Source of the DNA: JBFFMO01 sp041390025
GTDB lineage: Bacteria; Myxococcota_A; Bradymonadia; Bradymonadales; Bradymonadaceae
Reading direction: 5' to 3'
DNA: 64,000 nt
Assembly: GCA_041390025.1 (NCBI GenBank)
Contig: JAWKQR010000013.1
Location: 62,001 to 126,000 of the forward strand
The position numbers were made by a program, and so were the translations under genes. Below are positions 38,226 to 47,284 of this stretch, piece by piece. Below the pieces are notes generated by a model, which saw only the letters and a program-made list of their open reading frames with translations, was not told the origin of the DNA and searched no databases. Position 1 is the first letter of the stretch. Every line of letters begins with the position of its first letter.

Positions 38226-39268
38226 CTCGTGTCTTCGAGCCCGCCCCACCCCCAAACGTGCCACACGAATGCGCCAGCGAAGTGCTCGTTCGTAACGTCT
38301 GCCCATCCATCGACCAAGCTGCGAAAGGCCGCAAGCTGTTGGTTGGGATTCGCGACCGGTGCACCTGTGTAATCCCATGGGTGGACGGAAGCTCCGTTTA
38401 CGGCGGGGTAGCCGACCTCGGTGAGCACCAGACGTCTGCCCTGTTGGTCTGCAAACCTCAGAAGTTCCTCGCGCTGCCGTCTCCACCGCTGAGACACCAC
38501 AAAGACCGGTTCCTGAGGATGTTTGGCGACTTCGAAGTAGCTGCTCACACCGATGAAGTCGAGTGCGTCCCAAAACTTGGGTTGGGTGTAGTGGTCCCAG
38601 TTTGACGAGTAAATCAGCTGATCCCGAGTAGGTCTGGCGAGTGGTTGCGATAAGATCGCGCCAGAATTCCTCGTGTTTTTCCATCGACGAGAGCTCACTC
38701 CCGACGCTGAAGATTTCGACATGTTCTGCGGCGGCGATGTTTGCGTAGTGGGCGATGAACGCTGTGTATTCGAGCGACCACCGAGCGAAGTCGGTCGGGT
38801 TCATCTTGCCTCGCCACTCGCCGTCACCGCGCTGGGTGACGTGGACGATAGGGAAAAAGCATCACCTTCATCCCTTGCTCGTGCGCGGCCCGGATGGTCG
38901 CGACGACGCGTTCATCGGGGCTGACGCCGGGTTCGGGTCGAATGCGATTGTCAAAGATCGTTCGCTGATCCCACGTCACGACCACGCTGAGGTGACTCGC
39001 CCCGAGCGATGCAGCCCTCGCGACCATCTTTTCGTAGGGCAACCCGGGGAACTCGGAGTACATCGGCAGGGCAACACCGCGAAAGACGTCGTCGGGCAGC
39101 CGGGTCGATGGGGGCCGCAATGAGGTGACCCGTCTCGACGGATGCCTCCGCAGCTCGGATCGCGCCGGACACGTCCGACGAAGGCAGCGGCGCGCGAGAT
39201 GCCCCTTGGTCGGGCGACTTGCATCCAACAAGACCCGCCCAGAACAGCAAGACAAGGAAGGGGCGCAT
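38156..39268 (-). CDS. Glycoside hydrolase family 113-like TIM-barrel lipoprotein, frameshifted
   Basis: ATG 39268 gives MRPFLVLLFWAGLVGC (lipobox LVGC). Three frames are used. The first strands read RGVALPMYSEFPGLPYEKMV, SLGASHLSVVVTWDQRTIFD, VSPDERVVATIRAAHEQGMK, then about 38730 FSVGSELSSMEKHEEFW (the acid/base SxGSEL motif), QLIYSSNWDHYTQPKFWDAL, DFIGVSSYF, LVLTEVGYPAVNGASVHPWD (nucleophile Glu in LTEVGY) and GAFVWHVWGWGGLEDTSYNV. This motif set matches GH113 endo-mannanase-like barrels. The corrected length is about 370. Two indels. The substrate, possibly a beta-mannan or peptidoglycan-like glycan, is inferred only. Confidence 0.72.
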
Positions 39269-39269
39269 C

Positions 39270-41285
39270 TTAAAAGTTGCTATCAAGCGCGTCTGGTGAA
39301 AGGCGGTTCTCGATGATGTCGAGCAGTCGCTGCGCGCGAAACGCGGCGTCCTTGTGGCCGGGTTCGATCTCGGTCACACGTCTGGCCGCATCAAGCGCTT
39401 CGGCCCAGTTTCGCCGCTTCTCGGCGAGCTCAGACTGTTTGAGAAACAGCGGAATGGCGTGGGCGAGCTTGTACTCGGGCATGATGCGTTTTCGGTACGC
39501 GTGGCGAGGCTCGCGCGACGATAAGACTTGATACGCCGACTCCACGCGATCGCGAATCTCTGAAACCCGTTGGTGAACTTCGGGTTCCAAGTGTTCGGGC
39601 ACCGTCGAGGGGTCAAACTGCACGATCAATTCGTCGTAGGCTTTCTGGACGACTTCGTCGTAGCTCGACCAGTGGACGTTGAGCACTTCGAAGTAGCTTG
39701 CCTTGTGCACACTTAGGAACTTCACCGTGACATTTTCACGGAAGCGCTCACGCACAACGGTCTGATGCAATGAACGGTCGAACCTGAGCAAACCCATTCG
39801 GTGCAACGTGTGAACGACCGCGTAGGTTTCGGCGTGTGCAAGAGTGCTCTCGGTGAAAACTTCTCGAAGCCGTCGCCGGCCGGTGATGACATTGTCGGCC
39901 AACTTCAGATGTTCTTCCTCGGTCAAGGTTCGCTCGGCGCGCTCCCGCTCGTCTGGGACGATTTCGGGATACGCGTCGAGGTAGCTCTGCATGTGTGACT
40001 CGCGATCACGCAGCGGGACTTGTTTGTAGTGTTCAAAGAACTTGCGGAAGATCACGCGTTCGATCGCCACGTGAACGCGCAAGGGTGGCGCCGGAAGAAA
40101 CCCTGTAGGTAGCGCATTGGACTCGTAGACCTGGACTTCGCCGCTTCGTACGTTGATGAGTTCTCGAATAAGGAACGTGAGCCGGCCGGCGATGGCGTGC
40201 CGGATGCGGTCCGGGTCGAGAATGCCCAAGTCCAAGAGACTTCGCTCCAGGTTGCACCCGAGCTCGTCGGCGTGCGCCGCGGCCATCGCGAGTTGTTGTT
40301 TGGTGATGCGATCGGCGCGCAACAGCATCAATCCGAGCTCTTCGTCCGCTCGTCGCGGGTGCCGCGACATCTCGACCACGAAGCCACCATCGAACAGCAC
40401 TTGGCGTTTCACGCCCTCGTCGTCGAGCAATTCCAACATCCCCGTGTGGTTGCTCTGCGAGAGCTGCAGCAGGATGTCGACGATACGCTCGTCGACGAGT
40501 CGCTCGATTCGGTCGGCTTCCGAATTCGGCTCCACCGTGTGGATTTCAGGCCCGTAGAACTCACGGGTTTCCAACGCTTTGAGTCCCAAATGCGTTGAAG
40601 AAATGACCTTGACGTCCGGGTCTGTCAGGTCGATCCGGCGACGAAAACGCTGTTGGGTCTTTTGGCCGATGCCCGGAATCGGAACCGATTCACTCGCGCG
40701 CACCACAGGGGCGCCGAGGCTGGTACGGTTGACCTCCGGCGCGACCGAAATCGGAGGAACAATAGGCGTTTCGCGCGACAGCGTGGTCTTCGAGACAACC
40801 TCGGGCCAAACGGCTTCAATGGCAGCACGGTCTTCTTTGCCAAGCTGTGCGAGTTCAATCGCGGTTCCCTTCTCGGACGTGTAGACAACGCGCCCGGTGG
40901 ATGCCAAATGCAGGTGGTAGGCGGGGAAAGAGAAGCGGACGTTGACCGCGCTGTTCAGCGATGGCGCCGGCGTCAGCTGCAGCATCACGGCCCCAACATT
41001 CATGACCTGATTCATGATGTCATGCACGTCCCGACCGGTTGTCGCCTCAACCTCCACGACGTTGTCTTTGAGCACCTTGATCGAGAGCGGCTCTTCCCGA
41101 GCAGACCACTTGGCGTCTTGGACTTCTGACATGCTGCTGAGTCCCGCCTCGGACAGCATGACCAATTCAGAAGCAAGGTTGGCCAGCACGCCGGCGACCG
41201 CGTCGGGCGGAAGGGTGTCGAACTCTCGCGCAAGCATTCGACGAATCTTGTCTGCGAGAGACACTTTGGAAGAATCTTGGGACAT
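39270..41285 (-). CDS. PATAN/DUF4388 protein with degenerate J-like domain
   Basis: 671 residues, cytoplasmic. The N-terminal 200 residues have charged low-complexity parts and one small domain (VVEVEATTGRDVHDIMNQVM, FSFPAYHLHLASTGRVVYTS). The central part (about 255-400) is DUF4388/PATAN: RIVDILLQLSQSNHTGMLEL, LDDEGVKRQVLFDGGFVVEM, LGLMLLRADRITKQQL, repeated helical blocks. Residues 528-600 (ASYFEVLNVHWSSYDEVVQK, AYDELIVQFDPS, AYQVLSSREPRHAYRKRI) keep the J-domain plan, but the HPD motif is FDP, so it cannot stimulate DnaK in the usual way. A TPR-like hairpin (residues 615-665) closes the protein. PATAN proteins are enriched in Myxococcota and act as adaptors to small GTPases or kinases. Confidence 0.8.
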   Translation of the reverse strand: MSQDSSKVSLADKIRRMLAREFDTLPPDAVAGVLANLASELVMLSEAGLSSMSEVQDAKWSAREEPLSIKVLKDNVVEVEATTGRDVHDIMNQVMNVGAVMLQLTPAPSLNSAVNVRFSFPAYHLHLASTGRVVYTSEKGTAIELAQLGKEDRAAIEAVWPEVVSKTTLSRETPIVPPISVAPEVNRTSLGAPVVRASESVPIPGIGQKTQQRFRRRIDLTDPDVKVISSTHLGLKALETREFYGPEIHTVEPNSEADRIERLVDERIVDILLQLSQSNHTGMLELLDDEGVKRQVLFDGGFVVEMSRHPRRADEELGLMLLRADRITKQQLAMAAAHADELGCNLERSLLDLGILDPDRIRHAIAGRLTFLIRELINVRSGEVQVYESNALPTGFLPAPPLRVHVAIERVIFRKFFEHYKQVPLRDRESHMQSYLDAYPEIVPDERERAERTLTEEEHLKLADNVITGRRRLREVFTESTLAHAETYAVVHTLHRMGLLRFDRSLHQTVVRERFRENVTVKFLSVHKASYFEVLNVHWSSYDEVVQKAYDELIVQFDPSTVPEHLEPEVHQRVSEIRDRVESAYQVLSSREPRHAYRKRIMPEYKLAHAIPLFLKQSELAEKRRNWAEALDAARRVTEIEPGHKDAAFRAQRLLDIIENRLSPDALDSNF

Positions 41286-41330
41286 CGCGACCGACTTTCA
41301 TCAATGAAGGATTACTCGGACCCACGCAGT

Positions 41331-42764
41331 CTACGACATTGAGTCGTCTTCGGCATTCTCAGAACCAACGTCAGCAGAATTTTCTTCGGTCTGCGCGTTT
41401 TTCGCGTGCTCCGGGTCTGTGGGCGGGGTGTCGTGCGCGTCCGCCTCGGCCACAGCGGCCTTGGCTGCAACGTCCTCGGGGCTGGCCGGTTCCGGAGCCG
41501 GCGCGTCGGTTGCCGCTGGCGACGTGGTCTTTGACGTTTGGTGTTGCGCGTCTGTCGCGCCGGCGCTGGGTGTTGGGTCGTCTTGGCTATCAAGCTCGTA
41601 GGGCAACTTGCCCGTAAAGAATGGGGAGGATGTGTAAACGGCCAAAATATCGGGCAGCAACACGCGCACCACGCCAGCCACCGGGATCGCCAACAGCACA
41701 CCAAGCAATCCGAAGAGCTCGGAGCCCAGAAGAAGAACGATGATCACAGTTACGGGGGAAAGGCCGACTTTTTCCCCAACGATTTTTGGGGTGATGACAT
41801 AGCCTTCAAGGACCTGCACGACCGAAAAGACGACCACCACACCGATGGGTCCCGCCCACCCGTGCCAATCGATGAGCACAAGCAGCGAGCTGAGCACAAT
41901 GCCAATGAGGACGCCGAAGTATGGAATGACGTTGAGTAGCCCGGTGAGGATGCCGATGGCGACGCCACTCAACATCCCAATCCCGAGCCAGCCAAACAGT
42001 CCACCCAGCCCCACGGCGTAGAGTGCCGCGAGAATGCCGGCCACCTCCACTTGGCCTCGGAACCATGCGCCCACCACCTCGTCGGCCTTCAGGGTGCGAT
42101 CGAGCAGGAAGTCTCGACGTGAGGTTGGAAGGTACTTTCCAATCGCAGCCGTCATCTGGTCAAAATCACGCAAAAAATAGAACGTGAAGATGGGTATCAT
42201 CACAATATTCAGCAGGCTTGCGAGCACGCCTCCGGCGCCCGAGAGGACACCGCCAATCCATCCGCTGACCTTTTGAGCAATGTTGGGCAGGCTGTTCTTG
42301 ACGGTTTCGCCGTATTCTTCGAACGCGTCCGAAAGCGTTTGGGGAACCTCCACCCCCCGTTCACGCAGCCAAGGTAATGTTTGCGTCTGAATGACTTCCG
42401 CGAGCGCGGGCAATCGATCCACAATCATAGAAGCGGTGCGCACGACCGTGGGATACAGCACCAACGCAAACAGCGCCGTGGCCACAATGCCCGCGAACAG
42501 GAACAATGAGATCGCTACCGGGCGAGAAACCTTGCGCTCCTCGAACCAATCCACAGCTGGGTCCAGAAGATACGCGATCAGCAAACTCGCAAACAGCGGG
42601 AAGAGTACGGCCTCTACGCTGCGCATCACGAATATCAGTGCTGTGACGACCAACAGGAAGAGGACAACTTTTGCCAGCAGGTAAGGATACCGCTGATAGG
42701 TGTGCCACATCTGTCCCGGCGACAGGCCGTTCGGCGTCGGTTGGGGTTGTTTCTGGTCGTCCAT
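41331..42764 (-). CDS. AI-2E family (PerM) membrane permease with long acidic tail
   Basis: 477 residues. Helices in the AI-2E transporter order: YLLAKVVLFLLVVTALIFVM, AVLFPLFASLLIAYLLDPAV, then a long amphipathic region (TVKNSLPNIAQKVSGWIGGV), helices IFTFYFLRDFDQM, and the signature GQVEVAGILAALYAVGLGGL, LTGLLNVIPYFGVLIGI, LEGYVITPKIVGEKVGLSPV, LFGLLGVLLAIPVAGVVRVL. The last 85 residues are Ala/Asp/Glu/Pro/Thr-rich and disordered. Members include TqsA and various Na+/H+ antiporters, so the substrate is open. Confidence 0.9.
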   Translation of the reverse strand: MDDQKQPQPTPNGLSPGQMWHTYQRYPYLLAKVVLFLLVVTALIFVMRSVEAVLFPLFASLLIAYLLDPAVDWFEERKVSRPVAISLFLFAGIVATALFALVLYPTVVRTASMIVDRLPALAEVIQTQTLPWLRERGVEVPQTLSDAFEEYGETVKNSLPNIAQKVSGWIGGVLSGAGGVLASLLNIVMIPIFTFYFLRDFDQMTAAIGKYLPTSRRDFLLDRTLKADEVVGAWFRGQVEVAGILAALYAVGLGGLFGWLGIGMLSGVAIGILTGLLNVIPYFGVLIGIVLSSLLVLIDWHGWAGPIGVVVVFSVVQVLEGYVITPKIVGEKVGLSPVTVIIVLLLGSELFGLLGVLLAIPVAGVVRVLLPDILAVYTSSPFFTGKLPYELDSQDDPTPSAGATDAQHQTSKTTSPAATDAPAPEPASPEDVAAKAAVAEADAHDTPPTDPEHAKNAQTEENSADVGSENAEDDSMS

Positions 42765-42772
42765 GTGGGCCT

Positions 42773-43584
42773 TTAGAACGTCGGGGTTGGGGCGAGTTCA
42801 AGCGTGAGCGTGTTTTGCGCGGTCGAGGAGTCGGGGATCCCTACCTTCCACCCAGAAAGGTTCGACAGTTCGGACTGGCACACTTGTCTCAAGGCCTCAA
42901 CCGAAGTCACAGACGGCGATGCGAGCGCGAAGTGGTCCGCGGAAACCCATGTGACCTCGAAACTCTTGTTTGGGTCGCGGTTCAACGCGCCTCTTACGGC
43001 CTCCATGGCCGACAACCCCGCTGCCTTTGGGATGAGAAGCGTCACGCCTCCGCTCACGCCCACTTCGATCTTTCCGGACTGCTGAGTCGGTAGGCGAAGT
43101 GCCCGTCCCAGACCCGCTCCGGCGCGTTGTTCGGGCGCATCGCCGTCGATGACGGTGAGGCTGATGTCCGGGATCGGTTGGGACGTGATGCGCCCGTTCT
43201 CCGAGACGACTCTGCGCAGCGACAATACGTAGCTGGTCTGCCTGAGCGCGAGTGGTCCGAGGTTCTCAAGCGGGTAAACGACGAGCTTTCCGACCAAAGC
43301 GATGTCCGCGCCGAGCACTCGCGCAAGGTTTATCGCGTTCGTGTCGGAAGGGTTAGGCTGGCGAATCACTTTGCTCACATTTTGTAGCGACGTGGGCCGC
43401 ACCACCTGCACGCCTCGAGCCTGCAAAGCTCCTGCGAGCCCGTCCAACTCGGGAGACCACGTCGGTTGGTCATCGCGCCACCACACGCTTGTCGATTCCG
43501 GGGCGCCCACGGTCTCCTGTTCGATCAGCAGGACGGTATCCTGCGCAGATGAAGCCAAGATAGACAAAGGATCAGGAACCTCAT
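42773..43584 (-). CDS. Secreted/periplasmic protein of unknown function (frameshift in signal peptide)
   Basis: ATG 43584 (MRFLILC...) overlaps the reconstructed guaA stop by ATGA. The signal continues in the sister frame (LSILASSAQDTVLLIEQETV) after one indel about 43565. The rest is about 255 residues: LAGALQARGVQVVRPTSLQN, INLARVLGADIALVGKLVVY, YVLSLRRVVSENGRITSQ, IEVGVSGGVTLLIPKAAGLS, EALRQVCQSELSNLSGWKVG. The GADIALVGKL pattern resembles periplasmic proteins such as the flagellar/GNA1162-like or TolB-N-like folds that group secreted sensors; I do not assign a family. It ends 9 bases before the AI-2E permease start, suggesting an operon guaB-guaA-this-permease. Confidence 0.6.
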
Positions 43585-45136
43585 TCCCATTCGATCGTAC
43601 CTGGTGGTTTTGCTGGTTACGTCGTAGACGACGCGGTTAACCGCGCACCTCATTGATAATCCGATTTGCGACACGACCCAAAAATCAATGGGCAGGTGCG
43701 CGTGGTCGGCTGATCATGCCGTCGGTGCTCGTCACCGCGCGCAGGGCGATAACTTCGTCGTAAGTGCGTTCATCACCCATGACGCCAACGGTCTTGACCG
43801 GCAACAATACGGCGAAGGCTTGCCAGACGGAGTGGTACAGGTTTTCGGCGCGCAGCGCTTCGATGAAGATGTGGTCCGCAGCCCGCACGACGGCCACACG
43901 TTCGGGTGTGATTTCACCGAGGATTCGTACCGCTAAACCCGGGCCAGGAAACGGGTGGCGATCGACCATTTCTGCCGGCAAACCCAATTCGCGCCCCAAG
44001 GTGCGTACCTCGTCTTTGAACAGTTCCCGCAACGGTTCGATCAGTGCGAAGTCCAAGTCTTCTGGGAGTCCGCCGACGTTGTGATGGGATTTGATCGTGG
44101 CGGAAGGGCCGCGGACGCTGACTGACTCAATCACATCGGGATAAAGCGTTCCCTGAGCCAAGAACTTAGCATTGGGAATCCCCTTTGCCTCGCGTTCGAA
44201 GGCGCGGATGAACACTTCCCCGATGGCTTTGCGCTTCTTCTCTGGGTCGGTCACACCCGAGAGTTTGTCCATAAAGTCTTGGCGAGCGTCCGCAACGATG
44301 AGCTTTGCGCCAAAATGGCCCTCGAAGACGTTGCGCACCATGTCGACTTCGCGATGCCTTAGCAGGCCGTTGTCGACCAGCACACAGATGAGGCGGTCTG
44401 GAATCGCGCGATGAAGCAGCGCTGCGACGACGGACGAATCCACGCCGCCCGACAGCCCACAAATCACCACGCCTTCGTCGCCGACCTGATGCCGAACCGC
44501 TTCGATCGCGGTGCTCACAAACTCGTGCATGTTCCAGTTTCGTTGACACTGACACACACCAAAGACGAAGTTCTCGAGCATTCGCGCCCCGTGGGCGGTG
44601 TGTGAAACCTCGGGGTGGAACTGGACGCCGAAGATCGGACGCGAGCGATGTGCGATGGCCGCGATGACACCGTTATGGGTCGACGCGACCACCTCGAAAG
44701 CTTCCGGTGGCGACACGACGGAGTCACCGTGGCTCATCCAGACCGTCGTCGCATGGTCAGTCTCGAAGTCCGAAAAGACGCCAACCGCGCGTTCGACCAC
44801 AACCTCGGCACGGCCGTATTCGCGCACATTCGCCGCCTCCACTTTTCCACCGAGCGCATGGGTGATGGCCTGCATGCCATAACAAACACCCAGAATCGGG
44901 ATTGGAAGCTCAAGCAGGCCGCCGTCGAGTTTCGGCGACCCCTCGACGTTGACACTCGCCGGCCCACCGCTCAAGACGATGCCTTTGGCAACGTCGGGCC
45001 CCATCTGGGCCACCCGCGGGTCATTGCAAGGCCAGACCTCGCTGTATACGCCCATTTCGCGCACGCGCCGGGCGATGAGCAACGTGTACTGGCTGCCGTA
45101 GTCGAGGATCAAAATCCCGTGGTGGAGTTCGCTCAT
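43581..45136 (-). CDS. guaA: GMP synthase (glutamine-hydrolysing), frameshifted C-terminus
   Basis: Converts XMP to GMP. The GATase class I domain (residues 1-195) has its triad Cys85 (GVCYGMQ), His174 and Glu176 (VQFHPEVS). The ATP-pyrophosphatase domain has SGGVDSS at 229-235 and the dimerisation part LPAEMVDRHPFPGPGLAVRI. As written the frame stops at 43685 after STDGMISRPR, but the other frames read ADHAHLPIDF, RVANRIINEVRG, NRVVYDVTSK and GTIEWE, the family's end, with stop 43581-43583. At least four indels occur in the last 110 bases. Its stop overlaps the secreted protein gene. About 515 residues. Confidence 0.95.
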
Positions 45137-45139
45137 GCG

Positions 45140-46584
45140 TCAGACCGATTTGTAGTTGGGAGCTTCTTGGGTGACGATCACGTCGTGGACGTGGCTCTCA
45201 CGCAGTCCTGCTGCGGTAATCTTCACAAACGAGCTGTGCGTGCGCAGGGCCTCAATGTCGGGCGCCCCGACATAACCCATTCCGCTTCGCAAGCCCCCCA
45301 ACAGTTGGAAGACATTGGCAGCGAGCGGGCCACGGTAGGGCACGCGCCCCTCGATGCCTTCGGGAACCAGCTTTTCGGTTGCGCTGCCGTCTTGGAAGTA
45401 GCGATCGGACGAGCCCGCACGCATCGCGCCGATGGAACCCATGCCCCGGTACATTTTGTACGCACGGCCTTGGTAAAGCACTGTCTCGCCGGGGGCCTCA
45501 TCCGTGCCCGCGAATAGGCTGCCAATCATCACGGTGTGCGCGCCCGCAGCCAGAGCCTTGACCACGTCGCCCGAGAACTTTATCCCGCCGTCGGCGATGA
45601 TAGGCACGCCGCGTTTCGCGGCGGCTTCGGCGGCATCGAGGATGGCGGTGAGTTGCGGAACACCCACGCCGGCGACCACGCGTGTGGTGCAGATGCTGCC
45701 GGGGCCGATACCAATCTTGACCGCATTCGCGCCCGCGTCGGCGAGCGCAAGGTATCCGTCTTTCGTGGCGACGTTGCCGGCGACGATTTGAAGGTCAGGA
45801 AACTGCGCTCGGATGGTGCGCACCGCCTCCAGCACCCCGCGCGAGTGCCCATGTGCTGTGTCGATGACCAGTACATCGACACCCGCGTCGACAAGTGCTT
45901 CCGCGCGCTCGAACCCATCCCGACCAACGCCGACCGCTGCCGCGGCCAACAAGCGTTCTTGGGCGTCTTTGGATGCATTCGGGTGTTGTTCGCGTTTGAC
46001 GATGTCCTTGATCGTCAACAATCCTCGACTACCGGCCTCGTCGAGGACGATGAGTTTCGATGCGGTTCTCCATTCCCGCGGCGACCTGGTTCGTGTTCTC
46101 GGCGCGGTGATGAGCTTGCGTGTCATCAGCGAGGAGACGAGGCCGAGAGGTCTTGTGGAAACCGCACGTCTCGGTTGGTCAGAATGCCCACGGCGCGATT
46201 TCCCTCCACGACCGGGAGGCCACTGATGCGATGGTGTTTCATCAGGGCGAGCGCCTCAGCGAGGGGCTGTTGCGGGCCGACCGTGATGGGGTTGAGCACA
46301 ATACCGGTCTCGGCCTTTTTGACGATGAGGACTTCGCGCGCCTGTTGCTCAATCGTCATGTTTTTGTGGATGACGCCGATTCCCCCCTCGCGCGACATGG
46401 TGATCGCGGTAGACGACTCCGTGACCGAATCCATGGCCGAGGAAAGCAGCGGAATGTTGAGACGTATGTCCGTGGTGAGCTGTGCGCTCACGTCCACCTC
46501 GTGCGGCAGCACTTCGCTCGCTGCGGGTACGAGTAAGACATCATCAAAGGTGAGCGCTTCGCGAAACGTGGACTGTCTGGACAT
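45140..46584 (-). CDS. guaB: IMP dehydrogenase, frameshifted in CBS region
   Basis: NAD-dependent IMP to XMP step. The start MSRQSTFREALTFDDVLLVP, IPLLSSAMDSVTES, GGIGVIHKNMTIEQQAREVL, and a CBS pair (ISGLPVVEGNRAVGILTNRD), broken at about 46126 and again near 46050-46100 (MTRKLITAP then KLIVLDEAGSRGLLTIKDIV). The catalytic core is intact: VDVLVIDTAHGHSRGVLEAV, GNVATKDGYLALADAGANAV, KIGIGPGSICTTRVVAGVGV (catalytic Cys), and the flap MYRGMGSIGAM. guaA begins 3 bases after its stop. About 485 residues after correction. Confidence 0.95.
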
Positions 46585-46650
46585 TTGGACCTCGACTGTG
46601 AGCCGCCGTCGCTATACCAGATTTCGACACGTGGCACGAGCGGTTGCGTC

Positions 46651-47274
46651 TCAGTCCTGAGCTTTTAGCACGACCTCAAGGGAAACAGATTCGCCCGCTG
46701 CAGGCTCATTGTCCCCTGCCCCGTCCATAGGCCGTCGTCGCCCATGCCCGAGACTGGTCGGGTGACCGGCGAGCCGTCAGTCAGGACGGCGGAGGCGGCA
46801 TCGCATTGACCGTCAACCGTTGCAACCGTAGCGTCAGGCACCGTGGACCTGCGGCGATGTTGAGCTCGTCGAGCCCGCCAGACGCCGCAGACGCGTCCAT
46901 CATCGAGTCGCCATGAGATGACGGCTTCAGACGGTTTGGCCACCAGTCGCGCGTGCTGATTTGATCGAAGGTGGTCAGTGCGACGATGCCTTTCGAACGG
47001 TGACGTCGGCGGAACTGCCAGTGCGTCCATCTCAATTTCGGCAGTGTACGTTGCTGCAGCAGCTTCCACCATGTGACTTACACGACCTCAAAAATCTGTG
47101 TGAGCGACTCACCAAGCGTTGGCGTTCACCGCGACGCCGACCAATCCGGCATCTTCTGCCAGCCGTGAATGCGATCTGCCACGTCATCAAGAGTTCGCCG
47201 TAACCGAGGGGTTGAACGTCCTCACCGCAGGCCGCCAAGAGAAGTGTTGCAAAGACGATTGTTTTTGAATTCAC
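46651..47274 (-). pseudogene. Lipoprotein of unknown function, heavily frameshifted
   Basis: GTG 47274 after GGAGG gives MNSKTIVFATLLLAACGED (lipobox LLAAC). Fragments in several frames then look like one beta-rich domain: LGYGELLMTWQIAF, VGVAVNANA, then AVISWRLDDGRVCG, GLDELNIAA, DATVATVDGQCDAASAVLTD, and a final ESVSLEVVLKAQD with stop 46651-46653. The pattern fits the small carbohydrate-fold lipoproteins with WRFDDGxxC motifs seen in this lineage. At least five indels. Confidence 0.5.
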
Positions 47275-47284
47275 GAGGTCCTCC

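Noticed and set aside
46100..46660. + strand ORF of 374 codons (45536-46660) opposite guaB
   Set aside because: Antisense to the IMP dehydrogenase core, which has a complete catalytic motif set.
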